A DNA stretch of 31,928 bases from OMOG01 sp041485845 (GTDB lineage Bacteria > Acidobacteriota > Terriglobia > Bryobacterales > Bryobacteraceae): the NCBI GenBank assembly GCA_041485845.1, contig JBGPKH010000019.1:1-31928 (forward strand), in the 5' to 3' direction. Shown here one piece after another: positions 24,723 to 29,900 of this stretch. The translations under genes were made by a program, and so were the position numbers. Numbering within the stretch: the stretch's first letter is position 1; each line of letters opens with the position of its first letter. The notes beneath the pieces are model-generated. The model did not search any database and was not told where the DNA came from. It saw only the letters and a program-made list of their open reading frames with translations.

Positions 24723-24837
24723 AGTGGGACAGGCCTCCTGGCCTGTCCCTCGACGGCAGCGACAACACGCGCAGCCACACGTTCACCGGTGCGGCGCTGC
24801 GATGGTTATGGACAGGCCAGGAGAGGCCTGTCCCACT
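24723..24837. mobile_element. MITE-like element with 26/28-bp inverted ends
   Basis: The left arm (24723-24748) starts AGTGGGACAGGCC and the right arm (24810-24837) is its reverse complement with two extra bases (ends GGCCTGTCCCACT). Each arm is itself a hairpin: GGACAGGCC-TCCT-GGCCTGTCC on the left and GGACAGGCC-AGGAGA-GGCCTGTCC on the right. About 61 bases without coding potential lie between. No target duplication is obvious. Confidence 0.65.
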
Positions 24838-24871
24838 TTCCGGCATTACCTTATGTGAACAGTATTGATGG

Positions 24872-24990
24872 CTAGTTCTGGACACAGGCGAGGACCCGCT
24901 CACACCGCTCCCGAATGTGATGCAAATACAGGAACTCGCTTTTCATAGCGTCACGGCTTCACGCAGAACCTCATCCCGAATGAACCAATG
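24872..24990 (-). pseudogene. Relic of an MntA/HepT-type toxin-antitoxin pair
   Basis: On the minus strand, a frame ending WFIRDEVLREAVTL-stop (TGA at 24943-24945) reads like the tail of an MntA-type nucleotidyltransferase. It overlaps, in an ATGA, a new frame starting at 24946 that reads MKSEFLYLHHIRERCERVLA and stops at 24872 after 24 residues. This resembles the start of a HepT (DUF86 HEPN) toxin. Gene order and overlap are those of MntA-HepT pairs. Upstream of ~24990 the sequence is repeat-like, so most of the antitoxin and nearly all of the toxin are gone. The fragments are short and the call is tentative. Confidence 0.45.
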
Positions 24991-25224
24991 GAGACCGCGT
25001 TCCAGTTCTCGCAGACACCACTGCCGACCCATGGTGGGGCACTCTGGCCTGCCAACCGAGTCTCTGAATCCTGTCGACCGTCTGAAGACTGCCCCGAGGC
25101 CGCCGCCACGCTGAAATCGACAGCCAGGGTCGTGCTGCTCCGGCCGGGCTGCCCTGGAATGAATGGAATGAACCCCATAGGTGCATCTTGCCCCGAATCC
25201 CGCTACACTGAAAGTGAGGGTGCC

Positions 25225-25416
25225 ATGAAAAAAGAGAAGACCATCCTGACGCCCGCCGTTCCTCCCCAGCCCAAGCCTGAGGAAGCCCCTGCTAACGGGA
25301 CGCCTGCCGGCATCCGCGACGCTTCCAAAGGAGAGTTCGAGAAGGTGAAGCGCAAGGTGTTCACTCTTCACCATGGCCTCTTCCGTCGCCTCGCCGAACA
25401 CGACCGCCAGCGCTGA
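25225..25416 (+). CDS. 63-residue protein upstream of a Doc-type toxin (probable antitoxin)
   Basis: 63 residues: Lys-rich start, a Pro/Glu/Ala-rich middle (PAVPPQPKPEEAPANG) and a basic helical end (FEKVKRKVFTLHHGLFRRLA). GTGAGGG lies four bases before the ATG at 25225. It ends 15 bases before the Doc-like gene. Size, charge and place fit an antitoxin, but I recognise neither a Phd fold nor another known antitoxin domain, so it may be a new partner type. The disordered-looking N-terminal half is unlike Phd. Confidence 0.6.
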   Translation: MKKEKTILTPAVPPQPKPEEAPANGTPAGIRDASKGEFEKVKRKVFTLHHGLFRRLAEHDRQR

Positions 25417-25431
25417 CCGTTGACGGCCAAC

Positions 25432-25890
25432 ATGAGCCAGGAGCAGGAACCAAAATTCCTTACCCGTGAAGAGGTCGACGCTCTTCACTACGAGGCCATA
25501 GAGCGCTACGGCGGCCATCACGGAGTGCTCAACGAGCACCTCGTGGAATCGGCGATCCATCAGCCTCAACAGACGTACCACGTGGGCGGCGGCGACCTCT
25601 ACGAGATCGCCGCCGCCTATGCCTACCACATCGTTGCCGACCATCCCTATTGGGACGGCAATAAGCGGACAGGTGGGGCGGCTGGAATAGCCTTTCTTGA
25701 GCTCAACGGCGTCGATACCAGCCGGTTGCCCGAGCAGCAGACCTACGAATCCCTCATCAAAGTTGCCGATCACCATATGGATCGCTTCGAGCTGGCCGCC
25801 TTCTTTCGATCGCATTTGACCGTGGAGCGCCACCGCGAGACCCCCGAATCCCAACGCGGCAAAGAGCGTGACGACGACCTGACCCGCTAG
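25432..25890 (+). CDS. Doc/Fic-family toxin
   Basis: 152 residues from ATG 25432 (a TTG at 25420 would add four). The Fic/Doc motif is HPYWDGNKRTGG (residues 71-82), like the H-x-F-x-x-x-N-K-R of Doc, with a preceding helix YEIAAAYAYHIVAD and a family-type N-terminus (FLTREEVDALHYEAIERYGG). Doc phosphorylates elongation factor Tu; other Fic proteins transfer AMP. The Doc-like NKRT form suggests a toxin of the Phd-Doc sort. The residue after Asp is Gly rather than Ala, so activity cannot be assumed. It is probably cotranscribed with the 63-residue gene before it. The C-terminal 20 residues are highly charged. Confidence 0.88.
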   Translation: MSQEQEPKFLTREEVDALHYEAIERYGGHHGVLNEHLVESAIHQPQQTYHVGGGDLYEIAAAYAYHIVADHPYWDGNKRTGGAAGIAFLELNGVDTSRLPEQQTYESLIKVADHHMDRFELAAFFRSHLTVERHRETPESQRGKERDDDLTR

Positions 25891-25995
25891 ACCGAAACCA
25901 CAACAGGGCTCATGACTTTGCGCGAATCAAAGATGTCTGGACTCCAGACAGGGCCTGCCGCGCCACGCTCATCCTGAGGCCGTCGGCAGCGGCAA

Positions 25996-26267
25996 GTGGT
26001 GGGGCAGGCCGCCTTGGCCCGCAAGCGGGGTTTGGCCTGCCAATCGAGTTTCCCCATCTCTTGAGGAGAAGCTGCCTGAGGCGTGGTGGGGCAGGCCGCC
26101 TCAGCCCGCAAGCGGGTTTGGCCTGCAAGCGGGGTTTGGCCTGCCAATCGAGTTTCCCTATCTCTTGAGGAGAAGCTGCCTGAGGTGTGGTGGGGAAGCC
26201 GCCTCGGCCCGCCAGCGGCCTTGGCCCGCAATCGGGGGTTTGGCCTGCCGCCAGTTCTCGCAGACAC
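25996..26267. repeat. GC-rich tandem repeat array A (about 2.7 units)
   Basis: Units start at 25996, 26083 and 26187 with GTGGTGGGG. A unit reads GGGGCAGGCCGCCT, CCGCAAGCGGG, TTTGGCCTGCCAATCGAGTT, ATCTCTTGAGGAGAAGCTGC and CTGAGG. Unit lengths are 87 and 104 bases, the second containing an extra GCAAGCGGG-TTTGGCCT. GGCAGGCC and GGCCTGCC pair as a stem around the CCCGC-AA-GCGGG hairpin. The array ends with the 17-mer CCAGTTCTCGCAGACAC (26251-26267), also seen at 25002 and 27478. Confidence 0.8.
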
Positions 26268-26353
26268 AAAGTCATTGGTCGGGGACGACGCGTGATCGCG
26301 CTCCCGGCGGTTTTTTCGGCGGCGCTCAACGTTTCAGCCTTTCGGATTTTGTA

Positions 26354-26415
26354 CTAGTCGGACTAGCCTGCTAGAGCCACTTGCTGGCGATATCGCCACA
26401 TCGCCGTAGTATACT
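26354..26415 (+). promoter_or_regulatory. MNT/HEPN promoter with two palindromic operator candidates
   Basis: TATACT (26410-26415) is a good -10 box. Just upstream is the perfect 14-bp palindrome TGGCGATATCGCCA (26385-26398), covering the expected -35 zone, and before that CTAGTC-G-GACTAG (26354-26366). A palindrome on the -35 region is the usual place for autorepression by a toxin-antitoxin complex. No good -35 box is visible. Confidence 0.5.
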
Positions 26416-26448
26416 GGGGGCACAGGTGAGAACTTCGCACGAGGCAAC

Positions 26449-26763
26449 ATGTATCACCGCGAGATCGCGCAGTTAACAGCCAGGATCGTTGAGGCGGAAC
26501 GGCCGGAGAAGATTATTCTTTTCGGCTCGTACGCCAGCGGAACGGCTACAGAAAGCAGCGACATCGATCTGCTGGTGATCAGCCGCTCGACGCTTCCGCG
26601 CCGCCAGCGCGAGGTTCGCCTTACCCGGCAACTGTTTGGCTCTGGTGTGCCGTACGACTTGTTAGTGTTGACCCCTGAGGAAATGGAGGAGCGGCTGCGT
26701 CGCAAAAGTCCTTTCATCCGGGAGATTCTGTCGACTGGTCAGGTTGTCTATCAGCGCCCATGA
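26449..26763 (+). CDS. MNT-domain nucleotidyltransferase (antitoxin of an MNT/HEPN pair)
   Basis: 104 residues. The nucleotidyltransferase motif is complete: ILFGSYASGTATESSDIDLL (residues 23-42), with Gly26-Ser27 and the metal-binding Asp38 and Asp40. In MntA-HepT systems such a protein inactivates the HEPN RNase by adding AMP to it. The C-terminal part (YDLLVLTPEEMEERLRRKSP) is typical. It overlaps the HEPN gene by ATGA (26760-26763), so the two are translated together. An upstream palindrome may be the operator. Confidence 0.92.
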   Translation: MYHREIAQLTARIVEAERPEKIILFGSYASGTATESSDIDLLVISRSTLPRRQREVRLTRQLFGSGVPYDLLVLTPEEMEERLRRKSPFIREILSTGQVVYQRP

Positions 26764-27155
26764 CGCCGGATTACGATGTGACAACATTCGAGACGTGGCG
26801 GCTGAAGGCTGACGAGGACTTCACCGCTGCATCGATCCTCGCTGAACACGGAGGTCCGGCGGCCACCATCTGTTTTCTCTGCCAGCAAGTGGCTGAAAAG
26901 TATTTGAAGGGGTATCTTCTGCTTCGCAGACAACCACCGAAGCGAATTCATCACCTCGATGTGCTGCTCGAAGACTGCATTGCACTCGACGATTCATTCC
27001 AACGGCTCGTGGATGACGCCGTGTTCCTCAAACGGTACTACATCGGGAGTCGGTACCCTGACGACCTCCCAGCAGACGTCCGGCCGGAAGAAGTCGCAGA
27101 GGCCATGACAGCAGCGTCACACCTGCGCGATTTAGTGCTGGCCAGGTGCGGATGA
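26760..27155 (+). CDS. HEPN-domain protein (probable RNase toxin)
   Basis: 131 residues, normal for the HEPN family. Conserved features are WRLKADEDFTAASILAE (~residues 13-29), ICFLCQQVAEKYLKGYLLL (~37-55) and the R-x4-6-H-type segment RRQPPKRIHHLDVLL (~56-70), with RYPDD near 98. HEPN proteins cut RNA as dimers; the neighbouring MNT protein is the expected antidote. Start ATG 26760 overlaps the MNT stop. Both genes look intact, which is not true of all the TA modules here. Confidence 0.92.
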   Translation: MTPDYDVTTFETWRLKADEDFTAASILAEHGGPAATICFLCQQVAEKYLKGYLLLRRQPPKRIHHLDVLLEDCIALDDSFQRLVDDAVFLKRYYIGSRYPDDLPADVRPEEVAEAMTAASHLRDLVLARCG

Positions 27156-27562
27156 ACTGACGCACTGGGGATCCTTTCCGCTCGCTGCCACGGTGCGGAC
27201 GCCTCCGGCCTCGTGGGGTCCCGCTCGAATCATGGCGCGCAGCGGGGAATTGTGCGCGCCCTGCCGGCCTTCCGCGGTGACAAGACGAGCCGCTGTCGCG
27301 GGGCAGGCCGCCTCGGCCCGCAAGCGGCCTTGGCCCGCAAGCGGGGTTTGGCCCGCCAATCGAGTTCCACATCTCTTAAAGACAAGCTGCCTGAGGCGTG
27401 CTAAGTAAGCCGCCTCGGCCCGCAAGCCGCCTCGGCCCGCAAGCGGCCTTGGCCCGCAAGCGGGGTTTGGCCTGCCGCCAGTTCTCGCAGACACAACGTG
27501 AGCTGCTGGAGCGGCGCCGGTCCGCTTGGCCGATTGACGATCGGCCGCGGATTGACAACCGA
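27156..27562. other. Gene-free stretch dominated by a repeat array
   Basis: No gene is supported. 27299-27494 is GC-rich repeat array B; the sequence on either side (27156-27298 and 27495-27562) shows no recognisable feature. Confidence 0.55.
27299..27494. repeat. GC-rich tandem repeat array B
   Basis: Same family as array A: GGGGCAGGCCGCCTCGGCCC, repeated CCGCAAGCGG blocks, CCAATCGAGTT, ACATCTCTTAAAGACAAGCT, CTGAGGCGTG, and again the closing CCAGTTCTCGCAGACAC (27478-27494). The units are more degenerate than in array A. It separates the MNT/HEPN module from the AbrB/VapC module. Confidence 0.8.
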
Positions 27563-27864
27563 TTAACAACCTGCCCCACAGATGCTGTGCTTGGCTGCTG
27601 CTTCCCGAAAACGCTCAAGCCACCCCACGGCGACGACCGGCTGGCCGATCGTGATGTAGAGGTGGGTGTCGTTCATGGGAGTTGCTCGGGATGCAGCTCG
27701 CGTTCGAGTTTGGCCACGCGGGCGGCGAGGGCGTCGAAGGCGCGTTGCTGGGCTGCGTCGTTGGCGAGCATGGCTCCGTTGTCGCGTTCCAGACGGTCGG
27801 ACTGGCGGACCAGTCCGCCGACGCGCTGGTCAATGCTGAGGATGGTAGCGGAAAGAGTTGCATC
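27563..27864 (-). pseudogene. Two fragments of small phage-like or coiled-coil genes
   Basis: A minus-strand frame from 27864 to a TGA at 27673-27675 encodes a 63-residue coiled-coil piece (LSIDQRVGGLVRQSDRLERD, then QQRAFDALAARVAKLERELH) with no start codon at its edge. It overlaps by ATGA a frame from 27676 that begins MNDTHLYITIGQPVVAV, resembling the N-terminal membrane segment of small phage or accessory proteins, but departs after ~18 residues and stops at 27563. The upper end of the first fragment coincides with the broken edge of the AbrB-like gene on the other strand. Confidence 0.45.
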
Positions 27865-28067
27865 TTGAGCCCGGCGACGCCCTGGAAATGGAGAGCGCCG
27901 GAGAACAGATCACCCTGCGCCCGGTCCGCGGGACGGGACCGCTAACGAAAGAACACGGCGTCTGGGTATTTCACGCCGGGCAGCCCCTGCCCGCTTCCGC
28001 CACGGATGAAATGCTGCGGCAGATCCGCGAGGAACGCGACCTGGCTAACCTCGCCAAGGGCGAATGA
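27858..28067 (+). CDS. AbrB/MazE-like antitoxin lacking its N-terminus
   Basis: The readable part (ELHLEPGDALEMESAGEQIT, then HGVWVFHAGQPLPASATDEM and REERDLANLAKGE) matches the second half of an AbrB/SpoVT-type VapB antitoxin, whose proteins usually begin with 20-25 residues of the sort 'SKGQ-TIP-IR'. Those are missing: an in-frame TAG lies at 27846-27848 and upstream sequence belongs to a minus-strand fragment. Translation could only start at TTG 27858, leaving 69 residues without the first DNA-binding strands. It overlaps vapC by ATGA (28064-28067). It may still bind the toxin through the C-terminal part; alternatively it is a pseudogene. Confidence 0.6.
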   Translation: MHLEPGDALEMESAGEQITLRPVRGTGPLTKEHGVWVFHAGQPLPASATDEMLRQIREERDLANLAKGE

Positions 28068-28489
28068 AAGGGTTTTTCGATACGTCGGTGCCGGCGCCGG
28101 TATTCTACGGGGACCACGTCCACCATCAGGCCAGCCTGGCGCTCTTCATCCAATTTGATAAGTCCACCGGCTGCTGTGGAGCGCACAGCTTGGCCGAAGT
28201 CTACTCCACGCTGACCCGGATGCCGGGCAAGCACCGCATCAACGGCGAGCACGCTATGCTGTTCATCGACAGTATACGCGAGCGGCTGTCGATCTTCGCA
28301 CTCAGCGGCGATGAATATGCCGGTGCGCTGGCAGCATCGGCCGCCCAGGGTATCGTGGGCGGCGGCATCTATGACGCCATGCTCGCGCATTGTGCCATCA
28401 AAGCCCAGGCGGAAGCGATCTACATCTGGAACGGCCGGCACTATGGACAGTGCGGCCCGGAAGTAACGCGGCGGCTGAGAACGCCCTGA
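28064..28489 (+). CDS. vapC: PIN-domain toxin (VapC-like)
   Basis: 141 residues with PIN-domain catalytic residues: Asp6 in FFDTSV, Glu45 in HSLAEVYSTLTRMPG, Asp104 in GGGIYDAMLAHCA, and Asn123 in YIWNGRHY at the fourth position, as in many VapC proteins. PIN toxins cleave RNA, commonly tRNA or rRNA, using Mg2+. It overlaps the AbrB-like gene by ATGA. The toxin seems complete whereas its antitoxin lacks the N-terminus. Confidence 0.92.
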   Translation: MKGFFDTSVPAPVFYGDHVHHQASLALFIQFDKSTGCCGAHSLAEVYSTLTRMPGKHRINGEHAMLFIDSIRERLSIFALSGDEYAGALAASAAQGIVGGGIYDAMLAHCAIKAQAEAIYIWNGRHYGQCGPEVTRRLRTP

Positions 28490-28556
28490 GGCGCAGTCCG
28501 GGCAACGGATCGCAGAAAACCGCGCAGGCCCCCACGTAAAGTAAGGTTGCGTTTCC

Positions 28557-28739
28557 ATGGTCGGTAATGAGGTTCGACAAGTCGAAGCTGAAATCGATGA
28601 CTGTATCCGGAAGATGCCCATCTGGAACGTGAGAAGAGATGTCCTGCTTCGGCGCCTGATGCGGCGCACCTTCGAGGTCACCGGCGCACGGACGCGCAGG
28701 CAACTCGTCTGTGTGGTTTGTCGAAAAATACCGCAATGA
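28557..28739 (+). pseudogene. Fragment of a LuxR-type HTH protein beside the response regulator
   Basis: A 60-residue frame whose end, RRTFEVTGARTRRQLVCVV, aligns with RRIYNVTGVRSRGQLVCML, the last HTH helix of the response regulator encoded ~230 bases downstream. The preceding residues (VEAEIDDCIRKMPIWNVRRD) only loosely resemble the rest of a LuxR HTH, and no receiver domain exists. It could be the remnant of a duplicated regulator or a small stand-alone protein; I favour a remnant. Confidence 0.45.
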
Positions 28740-28855
28740 GTTGCGGTCAGGGTCGACTTAGTTCTACCCGGCATCGCGCGCTTACCTCTGAGAGTACCGG
28801 TACGCGCGCTTCATCTGTCACATCAGTACCAAGCAAAGTTTGTCCGGAAGATAGG

Positions 28856-28884
28856 TTGTCCTGCCCGGCTGGCAACCCTACAAT
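28856..28884 (+). promoter_or_regulatory. Sigma-70-type promoter of the response regulator
   Basis: TTGTCC (28856-28861), a 17-base spacer and TACAAT (28879-28884) agree well with the -35/-10 consensus. Transcription would start near 28891, 23 bases before the ATG at 28914, which argues against using the TTG at 28884 as start. Confidence 0.7.
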
Positions 28885-28913
28885 TGGCTCCGGAGTTCGC
28901 CACCGTTTCCTTC

Positions 28914-29570
28914 ATGCAGAACCAGATCCGGGTCCTGGTCATTGACGATGAGAGGATGTTCCGCGACAGCATCGCGCGCGCCATTGGGGCGACCCCAGGC
29001 TTTACGGTCGTGGGCTGCTGCGGCTCCATATCGGGTGCGGTGGATCTGCTACGGAACCAGGTCGCGGACGTCGTCTTACTGGATTACGATCTCGGCGCCG
29101 AGCGAGGTACGGCATTCCTTCCGTTGGCGCGCGCTAAAGGCTTCGCGGGCAACGTCGTGGTGCTCACCGCGGACTTGAGTGTCGCAGAGGGCGCGGCCCT
29201 GGTCCGCCAGGGTGTATCGGGCATCTGTCTGAAAAGCGAAGGACTTCCCACGCTGATCGAGACCCTGCAGTTGGCCGTACAGGGTGTGACGACCATCGAC
29301 GAGCGCTACTTTCGGGCGGCATCCGAACCTCCGGCCGGCGGATCCGAAGCGTTCAGCGAGCGCGAGCGGCAGATCATAAGCTACCTGATGACCGGCCTCA
29401 GCAACAAGCAGATCGCCACCCGCATCGCGATGTCCGAGCCGACCGTGAAGGCCGCGCTCCGCCGTATCTACAACGTCACCGGAGTGCGCTCCCGGGGACA
29501 ACTGGTGTGTATGCTGCTGGAGAAGGACGGATCGGATACGACCTCCGGCACGGCAGTGCCTGTCCCGTGA
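28914..29570 (+). CDS. NarL/FixJ-family response regulator
   Basis: 218 residues. The receiver domain (~1-125) has Asp11/Asp12 in VLVIDDERMF, phosphoacceptor Asp57 in VVLLDYDLG, Thr85 in VVLTADL and Lys107 in ICLKSEG, all expected for phosphorylation. A LuxR-type HTH (146-205) contains FSERERQIISYLMTGLSNKQ and IATRIAMSEPTVKAALRR. It therefore binds DNA in a phosphorylation-controlled way. No histidine kinase is in the window. ATG 28914 is chosen from the promoter position. A large secreted repeat protein follows ~330 bases downstream in the same direction, with GATTC/GAATC palindromes in between, so it is a plausible target. Confidence 0.93.
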   Translation: MQNQIRVLVIDDERMFRDSIARAIGATPGFTVVGCCGSISGAVDLLRNQVADVVLLDYDLGAERGTAFLPLARAKGFAGNVVVLTADLSVAEGAALVRQGVSGICLKSEGLPTLIETLQLAVQGVTTIDERYFRAASEPPAGGSEAFSERERQIISYLMTGLSNKQIATRIAMSEPTVKAALRRIYNVTGVRSRGQLVCMLLEKDGSDTTSGTAVPVP

Positions 29571-29574
29571 GTCC

Positions 29575-29628
29575 CTCGGATAAATCCGAGTCGAATATCG
29601 GGAGTCTCCCGCTCGGATTCTCGGAATC
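29575..29628 (+). terminator. Three tandem hairpins after the response regulator
   Basis: CTCGGAT-AA-ATCCGAG (29575-29590), CGGGAG-T-CTCCCG (29599-29611) and GATTC-TCG-GAATC (29616-29628) follow the stop codon by 4 bases. They could end transcription, though there is no T-run. The very short loops of the first two make protein-binding palindromes an alternative. Confidence 0.4.
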
Positions 29629-29709
29629 AGTACTAGGGTCAATTCCCGCGGGCAGTACTCACTTCCAACAGAGCTACGGGTACTAACTTCGGTTTATTCG
29701 AAAGATACG

Positions 29710-29738
29710 TTGTTTTGGCTCACTGGTAACTCTAGAAT
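29710..29738 (+). promoter_or_regulatory. Candidate promoter of the secreted repeat protein
   Basis: TTGTTT (29710-29715), 17 bases, TAGAAT (29733-29738). Both boxes match four or five of six consensus positions. Expected start near 29745 leaves a leader of about 155 bases before ATG 29901. Confidence 0.5.
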
Positions 29739-29900
29739 TGCAGACTGGATGCGAGGTGTAAGAGATGTTTGGGTCGGCTGTACTGCACAGACCGATCAGA
29801 GACAAGGAGTCGCTTTGGGATGCGATATGTGCCAGCGGAGCGCGGGCGAACCTCAGGTGATAGGGATTCCGGAATCTCCGGAGTAAGGAAGGCAAAGGGT

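Larger units (their letters stand above)
24699..25224. other. Gene-free stretch: inverted-repeat element, TA relic, repeat fragment
   Basis: No intact gene. It contains in order a 115-bp inverted-repeat element (24723-24837), the relic of an MntA/HepT pair on the minus strand (24872-24990), a repeat-family fragment beginning with the 17-mer CCAGTTCTCGCAGACAC (25002-25018) followed by degenerate CATGGTGGGGCA...GGCCTGCCAACCGAGT, and the probable promoter region of the next gene (TACACT at 25204-25209). Confidence 0.6.
25891..26448. other. Gene-free stretch: GC-rich repeat array and MNT/HEPN promoter
   Basis: No gene is supported. 25996-26267 is a repeat array (separate entry). 26268-26400 is unique sequence with two palindromes, and 26410-26415 a -10 box for the MNT gene. 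Long open frames across the array on both strands are products of the repeat's GC bias. Confidence 0.6.
29571..29900. other. Gene-free stretch between regulator and secreted repeat protein
   Basis: It holds three consecutive hairpins right after the regulator stop (29575-29628), a promoter (29710-29738), a ~155-base leader, the palindrome GATTCCGGAATC (29865-29876) and AAGGAAGG before the next ATG. I saw no known riboswitch in the leader. Confidence 0.6.

Noticed and set aside
25887..26329. Long minus-strand frames over repeat array A
   Set aside because: The predicted proteins consist only of repeat-encoded Gly/Pro/Arg blocks; the frames exist because the GC-rich units have few stop codons.
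25996..27494. Possible CRISPR array
   Set aside because: Unit lengths vary (87 and 104 bases), repeats are long and degenerate, there are no constant-length unique spacers, and no cas genes are present.
29739..29900. Possible cyclic-di-GMP or other riboswitch in the adhesin leader
   Set aside because: I could not find the conserved core of any riboswitch class that I know.
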